Source: Lentzea alba
Lineage (GTDB): Bacteria > Actinomycetota > Actinomycetes > Mycobacteriales > Pseudonocardiaceae
NCBI RefSeq assembly: GCF_011067745.1
Contig: NZ_JAAMPJ010000016.1
Span: 62,001-126,000, forward strand
Direction: 5' to 3'
Length of the DNA stretch: 64,000 bases
Part shown: piece after piece, positions 31,579-38,520 of the stretch
Layout of the letters: each line of letters begins with the position of its first letter
Numbering within the stretch: the stretch's first letter is position 1
Notes under the pieces: generated by a model
The model's database searches: none
The model's input: only the letters and a program-made list of their open reading frames with translations
Told to the model about the DNA's origin: nothing
Program-made: the position numbers and the translations under genes

Positions 31579-32008
31579 GCGGCAGCAGGAGCTGCTGCAG
31601 GAGATCGGCCGTGATCTGATCGGCGGGTGCCCGCAGGGCTGGTCCCGGATCGACCTGAGCGCGTCGGTGGCCCTCACGCAGGACTTGATGTCCCTCGTCG
31701 TGCTGATGCCGGACCACTCCAGCCCGTCCGCGGACCTGCCGCTGTCGGTGGGCCGGGCGTTGCGGGAGCTGCGCGAGCTGATGTACACGGACGAGCGCGG
31801 CACGTGGTTCTCGCTGCGGTACACGATGGACCCGCCGGCCGCGTTCCACGTCGTCTACAACTACGACTTCGACCCGAAGTGGTACCCGGACCTGAGCCCA
31901 CACGAGTGGGCACGCGACCTGGAGCGCTTCCCGCGCGCGCCGGAGCACGTCCCCGACTGGCTGCGCGCCAAGCTGCCCGAAGACGACCAGACGACTGCGG
32001 GATACTGA
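31523..32008 (+). CDS. YezG-like putative immunity protein 1
   Basis: A 161-residue protein overlapping the toxin's 3' end by 56 bp (ATG at 31523 with AGGAG upstream). Core blocks are LQEIGRDLIGGCPQGWSRIDL, LRELRELMYTDERGTWFSLRY, AFHVVYNYDFDPKWYPDLSP and FPRAPEHVPDWL. These recall the YezG/DUF600 immunity family (helix, strand with GW, then W-x-x-L/A and FxxxYNYD-x-PxW). Position directly after the nuclease toxin makes it the first candidate immunity protein. Family assignment is by pattern only. Confidence 0.62.
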   Translation: MSPTPPGTTESSSPRPPHERQQELLQEIGRDLIGGCPQGWSRIDLSASVALTQDLMSLVVLMPDHSSPSADLPLSVGRALRELRELMYTDERGTWFSLRYTMDPPAAFHVVYNYDFDPKWYPDLSPHEWARDLERFPRAPEHVPDWLRAKLPEDDQTTAGY

Positions 32009-32012
32009 GGCC

Positions 32013-32441
32013 ATGACGGAACCACTCAACCCGGTCCAGCAGGACGAGCTGCTCCAACTGATCACCGGGCGACTGGTGCTGGCCCTGCCGGCGGGATGGA
32101 AGCACCTCCAGGTCGACTACAAGGCCATCGGCGACCACGTCGAGGCGGGCGGCCTGCTGCGCATGACGGACGGGGGCATGTGGGGCTGGGACCTGCCCGA
32201 CGAGGTGCCCGGCCTGTTCGCCCGGCTGCGCGCCGGAATGGCCCGCCCGGAACGCGGCACGTGGCTGCACGCCACCTACTGGCTCGACTACCCGGACAAC
32301 TACGCGATCGAGTACAACCGCCAGGACCAGCCGCGTTTCCTCAACCCGCCGCCCCCGCCGGCCCACGCGCGGGAGCTGGAGCTCTTCCCGCGCACCGACG
32401 AGCACGTGCCGGACTGGCTGGGCGCCGCCGCCACGCCGTGA
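32013..32441 (+). CDS. YezG-like putative immunity protein 2
   Basis: A 142-residue paralogue of the previous gene. It shares LQLITGRLVLALPAGWKHLQV, FARLRAGMARPERGTWLHATY, YAIEYNRQDQPRFLNPPPPP and LFPRTDEHVPDWLG. Starts 4 bp after the previous stop. Divergence between the copies is high, so it may neutralise a different nuclease tail. Confidence 0.62.
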   Translation: MTEPLNPVQQDELLQLITGRLVLALPAGWKHLQVDYKAIGDHVEAGGLLRMTDGGMWGWDLPDEVPGLFARLRAGMARPERGTWLHATYWLDYPDNYAIEYNRQDQPRFLNPPPPPAHARELELFPRTDEHVPDWLGAAATP

Positions 32442-32468
32442 TCCGTCATCCGGGCTCTCCCCCGCCAA

Positions 32469-32486
32469 CCGCCGCACGTGCGGCGG
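32469..32486. promoter_or_regulatory. 18-bp perfect palindrome upstream of immunity gene 3
   Basis: CCGCCGCACGTGCGGCGG (32469-32486) is fully palindromic. It ends 7 bp before TAAGAT (32494-32499), a plausible -10 box for the third immunity gene at 32538. It could be an operator for separate expression of that gene, or a terminator for genes 1 and 2. Confidence 0.5.
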
Positions 32487-32537
32487 CAGCCCGATAAGAT
32501 CAGCGGCGTTTTGCACGGGGAGAGGGGCGAGGACCAC

Positions 32538-33443
32538 ATGAGCCAGCCGGCGACACCGCTGAGCGAGCAGGACCAGCAGCAGTTGGTGCGGCAGATCGGC
32601 CGTGCCATGCTGCCGGCCGTACCGCAGGGCTGGCAGCGCATCCGGGCCGAGTACCGCGCCGCGGGCCGGCACATCGAGGTCGACCTGGCGTTCGCGGGAC
32701 CCGACGGTCAACTGCGTCCGGTGCGTCCGCCGATGGACGTGGTGCAGATGTTCGGCCACCTGCGCGGCGGCATGTACCACCCGGACCGCGGCACGTGGCT
32801 GAGCGCCACGTACGAGATCGAGGCGCCCGCGGCGTTCACGGTCGACTTCAACGCCGAGGACGAGCCGCGCTGGCGCAACGCGCCGCCGCCCATCGGTTTC
32901 CGCGACGAGCTGCAGACGTTCCCCCGCCCGGACCGGCAGATCCCGGACTGGTGGCGTCAGCGCGTCGGCCTGCCGCCGCTGCCCGCGCCCGAGCCGGAAC
33001 CCGCACCGCAGCAGGAGTTCCAGGTCCCGCCCGTGGTCACGCCGGACCAGCCGGCCCAGGTCGCGGGGTCGAACGAGCTGCGGACCGCGCGGGTCTACGA
33101 CGGCAAGAACGACGACGGCCGCATCATCGTGAACCGCCAGCCGGTCGACCCGCAGCTGATGGACGGGCTGCTCAACTACCTCGAGTCGGCGCCGGTGGTG
33201 CTCGCCGCGCGCAGCTACGACCTCGACGAGTTCTCGCAGACCGGCGAGCAGGACGTGCCGCTCAACTTCCGCACCGACGGCACCTGGATCTGGGCCGGCG
33301 CCGTGCCGCACTACCTGCGCAAGTACGGCCTGCCGCCGGAGCCCGAACTGGTGGCGCACGCGATGTCGCGCAACTTCCAGGTCGGCGAGGTCAACGAGCA
33401 GGCGCAGGACCTCGCGGTGTCGATCATCACGGGGCAGGGTTAG
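32538..33443 (+). CDS. YezG-like putative immunity protein 3 fused to a second domain
   Basis: A 301-residue protein. Residues 1-150 repeat the YezG-like pattern (LVRQIGRAMLPAVPQGWQRIR, FGHLRGGMYHPDRGTWLSATY, FTVDFNAEDEPRW, FPRPDRQIPDWW). Residues 165-301 are an additional domain with RTARVYDGKNDDGRIIV, LLNYLESAPVVLAARSYDLDEF and FRTDGTWIWAGAVPHYLRKYG. This second domain is common in actinomycete secretion-linked proteins but I cannot name it. GAGGGGCGAGGA precedes the ATG. It may have its own promoter. Confidence 0.65.
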   Translation: MSQPATPLSEQDQQQLVRQIGRAMLPAVPQGWQRIRAEYRAAGRHIEVDLAFAGPDGQLRPVRPPMDVVQMFGHLRGGMYHPDRGTWLSATYEIEAPAAFTVDFNAEDEPRWRNAPPPIGFRDELQTFPRPDRQIPDWWRQRVGLPPLPAPEPEPAPQQEFQVPPVVTPDQPAQVAGSNELRTARVYDGKNDDGRIIVNRQPVDPQLMDGLLNYLESAPVVLAARSYDLDEFSQTGEQDVPLNFRTDGTWIWAGAVPHYLRKYGLPPEPELVAHAMSRNFQVGEVNEQAQDLAVSIITGQG

Positions 33444-33446
33444 GCC

Positions 33447-33971
33447 CTAGTCGTCAAGTGAACGCAGGTACGCCTCTCCCCGCGGGGAGAGGCGATACCC
33501 CACCCGCAACGACTCGGTGAGCCCCTTCGCCTTGAGCTTGCGGACGTCCGCCTTGAACGGCGCCTTCTCGCGGCCCACGCTCGAAGCGAGGTCCTGGGCC
33601 CGCACGCCGGGGTTCGCCGCGATCAGCCGCAGCAGCGCCACCGCCGGTTCAGCGAGCTCTATTCCGTCCACATCGGACGATGCCCGCAGCTCAGCCCGTG
33701 GATCCTCACCGGTGAAACGCAGACTGATGCGGTGCAGCGCACCCTCACGTCCGTCCATTGAGGACATCAGAGCCTTCACGGTCGGATATCCCGCCGCGTT
33801 CGCCTCCACTCGCGTCACCCGCGACACGACGTCCACCGCGTCGATCGCCAGCACGCCCTGCGAGGTCCGCAAGGTCCCGCCCGCACGCACCGTCGGCCGC
33901 TTCCACCGGCGGAACTGCAGCGTGACCTCGCCGGAACGAATCCGTTCCCAGTCAGCCACTCGGATCAGCAC
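33447..33971 (-). CDS. ASCH-like domain protein with C-terminal winged helix
   Basis: A 174-residue protein starting with GTG (MLIRVADWERIRSGEVTLQF). The first ~85 residues have the ASCH/PUA-type pattern LQFRRWKRPTVRAGGTLRT, GVLAIDAVDVVSRVTRVEA and AGYPTVKALMSSMDGREG. The last 60 residues look like a winged helix (AVALLRLIAANPGVRAQDLA, ADVRKLKAKGLTESLRVGYRLSPRG). ASCH proteins bind RNA or modified nucleotides. Divergent from the HdeD-like gene with 17 bp between starts. Confidence 0.75.
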   Translation of the reverse strand: MLIRVADWERIRSGEVTLQFRRWKRPTVRAGGTLRTSQGVLAIDAVDVVSRVTRVEANAAGYPTVKALMSSMDGREGALHRISLRFTGEDPRAELRASSDVDGIELAEPAVALLRLIAANPGVRAQDLASSVGREKAPFKADVRKLKAKGLTESLRVGYRLSPRGEAYLRSLDD

Positions 33972-33988
33972 CGAACGAGGGTCTCAGG

Positions 33989-34570
33989 TTGCCGACCCCA
34001 CCAACAGTGGAGACCATCCTCGACATGCAACGGTGGTGGATCTTCACGGTGCGCGGAGTGTTCGCTGTCCTGTTCGGCCTGGCCGCGCTGATCTGGCCCG
34101 GCCTCACATTGCTCGCCCTGATCATCCTGTGGGGCGCCTACGCGTTCGTCGACGGCGCGATGATGCTGTACCTGACGCTGACCCACAAGGAGTGGCCCGC
34201 CCGCTGGGCGCTCGGTCTCATCGGTGCGCTGGGCCTGGTCACGGGCTTGATCGCGTTGTTCTGGCCGGGTATCACGGCGACCGCGCTGCTGCTGTTGATC
34301 GCGGCGTGGGCGCTGGTCACCGGCGTGCTGCAGATCATCGACGCCATCCGCCTGCGCAAGGTGATGCGCAACGAGTGGTTCTACGTCATCACCGGCGTGC
34401 TGACGGTGCTGCTCGGCATCATCCTGATCGTGAACCCGGCCGCGAGCGCGCTGGCGTTCGTGATCACGATCGGCGCGTTCGCGATCCTCTGGGGCGTGGT
34501 GCTGGTGCTGTTCAGCCTGCGGTTGAGGAAGCTCGGCGCCGATCTCGCACAACCCGCACCGCGAGCGTGA
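33989..34570 (+). CDS. HdeD/DUF308-family membrane protein
   Basis: A 193-residue protein with six membrane helices in three repeated hairpins (LLALIILWGAYAFVDGAMML, ATALLLLIAAWALVTGVLQI, ALAFVITIGAFAILWGVVLV). Family members protect against acid or envelope stress. The start is uncertain: TTG at 33989, GTG at 34007 and ATG at 34025 are in frame; none has a good ribosome-binding site. The 3' end overlaps the convergent glycosyltransferase by 59 bp, long for this window. Confidence 0.85.
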   Translation: MPTPPTVETILDMQRWWIFTVRGVFAVLFGLAALIWPGLTLLALIILWGAYAFVDGAMMLYLTLTHKEWPARWALGLIGALGLVTGLIALFWPGITATALLLLIAAWALVTGVLQIIDAIRLRKVMRNEWFYVITGVLTVLLGIILIVNPAASALAFVITIGAFAILWGVVLVLFSLRLRKLGADLAQPAPRA

Positions 34571-35681
34571 CCAGCACGGCGATCCCCACGAACACGTAGA
34601 GGTTGCCGATCACCTGCTGCCACCAGGCCCACTTCTGCTCGACGTCGTTGTCGCGCGGGAACAGCCAGTGCGGCCCGATCGCGAACACCGCCACGACCAC
34701 CCACGGCGCCCAGTGGCGGCGCAACGCGGGACGCGACAGCAGCACGAGCGCGGGCCCGATCCAGATCCAGTGGTGTCCCCATGACACGGGCGAGATCAGC
34801 AGGCCACCGATCGCGACCACAAAAAACGCCTCGATCTCACCCAGACGCGACGCCAACCACCACACCGTCGCCACGACCAGAAGGGCCAGCACGGCCCACA
34901 CGGCGACTTGGGCGGTGTTCTCCAGTCCGAAACGCGCGAGCGTGCCGCGAATGGCCTGGTTCGACGCGTAGGTGAGCCGTCCGACGCGGCTCGGGTCGAG
35001 CAGCGCGTGCGTCCAGTACTCCTTCGCGTCGCCGAACGCGATGAGGAACCCCACCAACCCGAAGAAGAAGAACGAGCCGATCGACACGAACACGGGCTTC
35101 CACTGCCTTCGCGCCACGAAGAACAACGCGAAGAACGCCGGCGTCAGCTTGATCGCCGCGGCCAGCCCGATCAGCGCACCGCGCGGCCACCACCGGGTGC
35201 GTTCGAGCAGGCAGTCGGCCATCACGAGCACGCCGAGCAACAGGTTGATCTGGCCGAACCACAGCGTCTCGCGCAGCGGGTCGAAGATCGACGACACCGC
35301 TGCCGCCCCCAGGCCCCACTTCACGGCCTCGGGACCCCAGCCGAGCACGCGTTGCGCCGCGATCAGGCACAACGCCGTGAGCATCGCGAGGTTCACCGCG
35401 GCCACCACGAAGATGGCGACGACGAGCGGCACCAGCGCGAGCAGGCTGAACAGCGCCGCGGCGATCGGCGGGTAGGTGAAGGGCAGGTCAGGACCACCGA
35501 GCGGCTTCGCGAAGCCCTCGACGTAGAGCGGCAGGCCCTGGAGCAGCGCATCGCCACCGTTGCGGTAGACGCGCAGGTCGAGCGACCACCCCGGCGGGCG
35601 GATCATGACGTAGGCGAGCGTGGCGACCATGACGGCGGCCCACGCCACCACGACCCGCTTGGCGGTGCGGTCCAGGTGCAT
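34512..35681 (-). CDS. GT87/DUF2029-like polyprenyl-phosphomannose-dependent mannosyltransferase
   Basis: A 389-residue membrane enzyme of the GT-C fold with about ten helices. Family marks are WSLDLRVYRNGGDALLQGLPLY (catalytic Asp near the N-terminus), DLPFTYPPIAAALFSLLALV, WFGQINLLLGVLVMADCLLE and ISPVSWGHHWIWI. These enzymes add mannose from the lipid carrier to phosphatidyl-myo-inositol mannosides or lipoglycans. The ATG at 35681 is preferred over the longer 35705 because TACCAT lies 6 nt upstream (leaderless). Convergent with the HdeD-like gene. Confidence 0.85.
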   Translation of the reverse strand: MHLDRTAKRVVVAWAAVMVATLAYVMIRPPGWSLDLRVYRNGGDALLQGLPLYVEGFAKPLGGPDLPFTYPPIAAALFSLLALVPLVVAIFVVAAVNLAMLTALCLIAAQRVLGWGPEAVKWGLGAAAVSSIFDPLRETLWFGQINLLLGVLVMADCLLERTRWWPRGALIGLAAAIKLTPAFFALFFVARRQWKPVFVSIGSFFFFGLVGFLIAFGDAKEYWTHALLDPSRVGRLTYASNQAIRGTLARFGLENTAQVAVWAVLALLVVATVWWLASRLGEIEAFFVVAIGGLLISPVSWGHHWIWIGPALVLLSRPALRRHWAPWVVVAVFAIGPHWLFPRDNDVEQKWAWWQQVIGNLYVFVGIAVLVTLAVRVVRDRRRASSTAG

Positions 35682-35801
35682 CGGGGAATGGTATCGATGT
35701 GCCACATGAGGCCCACGTCACCGGTCTGCACCAGGAAATCTCACGTAGCGTCGCCGTGTGAGAGCGCAACGTCGAATGTCCCTGCTTAAGCCGTTCGTAG
35801 G

Positions 35802-35839
35802 GCGCACAAATGCGCACGCACGGGATATTCTGTGCGCAT
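35802..35839. promoter_or_regulatory. Operator of the RES toxin-antitoxin pair
   Basis: Perfect 8-bp arms ATGCGCAC (35810-35817) and GTGCGCAT (35832-35839) flank the -10 box TATTCT (35826-35831). A third half-site GCGCAC occurs at 35802-35807. The right arm includes the ATG start. This fits autorepression by the antitoxin. Confidence 0.6.
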
Positions 35840-36422
35840 GAGTCCCGCACTGGAGACGGTGCTGGCCAAGGCCGGCCTGCAGGTGAGCCCCGACGAGTTC
35901 CTCGCCCTCGTGACCGATGCGGCGCGAAGGCTCGCTCCACCGCACCCGGAACCGGCCACCTACTTCACGCCCGACCAGCAGGCGGCGCTCACCGACGTCG
36001 GCCTGGACCTGTCCCCGATGGGCCCCGGCGATGCTCGCCCGCGCACCCGCACGGTCGTGGCGCACGCCGTGCTCCGCGACTCGGCGCTGACCGTGGCAGA
36101 GGCCGCGCGCCAGTTGCAGGTCGACACGAGCCGCATCCGGCACCGGCTCGGCGTCGGCAGGCTCGTGGGCTGGAAGGACCGAGGCAGCTGGCGGCTGCCC
36201 GCGTGGCAGTTCGCGGGCACCGGCGTGCTGCCGGGCCTGGAAACCGTGCTGACGGAGATCCCGTCAGACCAACCGGCACTCGTAGTCGCCGCCTTCATGA
36301 CCACCCTCCAGGAGGACCTGCCCGTCGACGGCTTGCCCGCGACTCCGCGCGACTGGCTCCTCGCCGGAGGAGACCCGCGCCGCGTCGCCGACCTGGCCTC
36401 CGTGCTCGGCACCCCCGCCTGA
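35838..36422 (+). CDS. Antitoxin of RES-type toxin-antitoxin pair (DNA-binding)
   Basis: A 194-residue protein. The middle contains a helix-turn-helix, ALTVAEAARQLQVDTSRIRHRL, and a small wing (GRLVGWKDRGSWRLPAWQF). The C-terminal part (AAFMTTLQEDLPVDGLPATPRDWL, LAGGDPRRVADLASVL) resembles the antitoxin-binding region that blocks the RES active site. It lies 28 bp ahead of the RES toxin gene. TATTCT 6 nt before the ATG suggests a leaderless start, and an inverted repeat covers it. Confidence 0.8.
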   Translation: MSPALETVLAKAGLQVSPDEFLALVTDAARRLAPPHPEPATYFTPDQQAALTDVGLDLSPMGPGDARPRTRTVVAHAVLRDSALTVAEAARQLQVDTSRIRHRLGVGRLVGWKDRGSWRLPAWQFAGTGVLPGLETVLTEIPSDQPALVVAAFMTTLQEDLPVDGLPATPRDWLLAGGDPRRVADLASVLGTPA

Positions 36423-36450
36423 GCGCTCCCGAACACCCGACAGGACCCGA

Positions 36451-37107
36451 ATGTCACGGCTTCCGCAGCCGCCTGCCCCTGCCGTGCTGCAAGCACACCT
36501 GCGCCGCACCGAGGACGTGGTGGCGGTGCACCGGGCCACCCGCCTGGTGCGCGTGTTCACGGCCAAGGGCTCCCACCCCCAGCGCTGGAACACCTTCCGC
36601 TACACGGGCCCGCTGCCCCACGCCCGTTTCGACGCGCAACAGCCGGCCGACGACGGCGGCCCGGTCCAGGACCACGAGAACGGCGTCCTCTACTTCGGAC
36701 TGTCCGTGCGCACGTCGATCGCCGAGGTCTTCCAGGCCACGTCGATCGTGGACCGCCGCACCCGCAGCCCGTTCCTCGTGGTCCTGCGCCCTCGCCGCAC
36801 CCTGCGGCTGCTGGACCTCGGCGGTCTGTGGCCCACCCGCGTCGGCGCCTCGCAGGAGATCTCCACCGGGCCGAAACTGGTGACGCAGGCCTGGTCGCGG
36901 GCTATTCGGGCGGCTTATCCGGAGCTCGACGGGCTCTGGTACCGGTCGTCGATGGACTCCGGCGACCCGGCCATCTGCCTGTGGGACCCGCCGGGGGCTT
37001 CCGGTCTGCCCGCGGCGCCGGACGTGTTGCTGCCGCTGGATCACCCGGGCCTGGACCTGCCGTTGGCGCGGGTGTGCGAGGAGCTGAACTACACGCTGCT
37101 CGGCTGA
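36451..37107 (+). CDS. RES-domain toxin (NAD+ phosphorylase/ADP-ribosyltransferase-like)
   Basis: A 218-residue RES protein. The motif residues are in VVAVHRATRLVRVFTAKG and RWNTFRYTGPLPHARFD (Arg), then VLYFGLSVRTSIAEVFQATSI (Glu in SIAEVF) and GLWYRSSMDSGDPAICLWD (Ser). RES toxins such as MbcT and Res deplete NAD+ when the antitoxin is lost. The full-length domain and conserved core suggest an active toxin. Preceded by its antitoxin; a leaderless FAD enzyme gene follows after 54 bp. Confidence 0.9.
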   Translation: MSRLPQPPAPAVLQAHLRRTEDVVAVHRATRLVRVFTAKGSHPQRWNTFRYTGPLPHARFDAQQPADDGGPVQDHENGVLYFGLSVRTSIAEVFQATSIVDRRTRSPFLVVLRPRRTLRLLDLGGLWPTRVGASQEISTGPKLVTQAWSRAIRAAYPELDGLWYRSSMDSGDPAICLWDPPGASGLPAAPDVLLPLDHPGLDLPLARVCEELNYTLLG

Positions 37108-37161
37108 GCGGGGGCCTGATGACCCTGGTAGGCCGATCGGCCGCATGGCTAGCCTGAACGG

Positions 37162-38520
37162 ATGCGGTTCGCGATCGCCGGGGGTGGTGTCGCCGGGCTG
37201 GCCGCCGGCCTGGCGGTGGCGCGTGCCGGGCATTCGGCGGTCGTGGTGGAACGTGATCGGGTGACGGCGCAGGACCGGCCGCGGGACGCGTTCACCGTGG
37301 TGCGCAAGGGCATCCCACACTTCCAGCAGCCGCACACCTTCCTGCCGCGGGGCCGCAAGGTGTTGCGCGAGCTCGCACCGGACGTCATCGACACGCTGCT
37401 CGACGCCGGTGCCGAGGAGCAGGACGTCGCCGCGAAGCTGTCGGGGCCGCGGCAGCCGGGCGACGAGGACCTGGTCTACCTTTGGGTGCGGCGGCCGATG
37501 GTCGAGTGGGCACTGCGTCGCGCCGCGGCGGCCGAGCCCGGCATCGAGCTGGTCGCGGGCAGGCAGATCACGGGTCCCGCAGCGAGCGGGTTCCACCTCG
37601 ACAACGGGGAGGAGATCGCCGCGGACGTCGTGGTCGACGCGCTCGGCCGGTACCGCTGCCCGCCTGGCTGGCCGCGCGCCGAGGCACGGCCCAGCGAGTG
37701 CGGCGCCATCTACTACTGCCGCTACTTCGCGCTCAATCCCGGCGCCGAGCACGTCACCGGGCCGTGGTTGCTCAACCCGCGCGGCGACCTCGGGTACATG
37801 GGCTTCAACACCTTCCGCGGGGACAACCGGACCTTCGCGGTGATCTTCCTGGTCCCGACCGCGGACCACGACCTGCGGGCGCTGCGGGACAACCGCGCGT
37901 GGATGGCGGCAGCCAGAGCGGTCTCCCCGCTGGACGTGATGACCTCACCGGACCACGCCCGGCCCATCACCGACGTCATGCCGATGGGAGGCCTGGCCAA
38001 CATCGACCGCACCGCCGGATCCGGTGTGCCGGGACTCGTGCCGGTCGGCGACGCGTTGTGCCACACCGATCCCGCGTTCGCATACGGGCTGTCGTTCGCA
38101 CTGGTGCACGCGCAGGCGCTGGGTCGCGCCAGTGCCGTGCACACGACACCGGCGGACCTCACGGAGGCCTATCTCGCCGACGTCGGCCCGGAAGCCCGCG
38201 CACGCCACACGTTCGCGCTGGAGACCGACGCGGCGCGCACGCTCGCCTGGAGCGGCACGCCCGTCGACCTCAGCAGCCGCGACGGCTGCTACCCGCTGTT
38301 CGCGTTCGCGGCGGCGCTGGCCGCGGCACCGCACGACGACCACGTGCTGCGCCGGACCATCGGCCGCATCGGCCTGCTCGACCCGGTTTCGGTGTTCGAC
38401 ACCGACAGCGACCTGCACGACCGCATCGAACGGATCTGGGCGGGGCTCACCCGCCCGTCCGCCGGACCGCCGCGAGAGCAACTGCTCCGGACCATCACCT
38501 CCGAGCTGGTCAGCTCTTGA
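37162..38520 (+). CDS. FAD-dependent oxidoreductase (GR2/halogenase-like fold)
   Basis: A 452-residue flavoenzyme. The dinucleotide-binding fingerprint FAIAGGGVAGLAAGLAVARAG is at the N-terminus with the downstream acidic residue in VVVERDR. A second FAD motif, GLVPVGDALCHTDPAFAYG, is near residue 290 (GD motif). The pattern agrees with flavin monooxygenases, geranylgeranyl reductases and tryptophan-halogenase relatives, but the halogenase WxWxIP motif is absent. TAGCCT (37150-37155) lies 6 nt before the ATG, so it is leaderless. Substrate unknown. Confidence 0.87.
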   Translation: MRFAIAGGGVAGLAAGLAVARAGHSAVVVERDRVTAQDRPRDAFTVVRKGIPHFQQPHTFLPRGRKVLRELAPDVIDTLLDAGAEEQDVAAKLSGPRQPGDEDLVYLWVRRPMVEWALRRAAAAEPGIELVAGRQITGPAASGFHLDNGEEIAADVVVDALGRYRCPPGWPRAEARPSECGAIYYCRYFALNPGAEHVTGPWLLNPRGDLGYMGFNTFRGDNRTFAVIFLVPTADHDLRALRDNRAWMAAARAVSPLDVMTSPDHARPITDVMPMGGLANIDRTAGSGVPGLVPVGDALCHTDPAFAYGLSFALVHAQALGRASAVHTTPADLTEAYLADVGPEARARHTFALETDAARTLAWSGTPVDLSSRDGCYPLFAFAAALAAAPHDDHVLRRTIGRIGLLDPVSVFDTDSDLHDRIERIWAGLTRPSAGPPREQLLRTITSELVSS

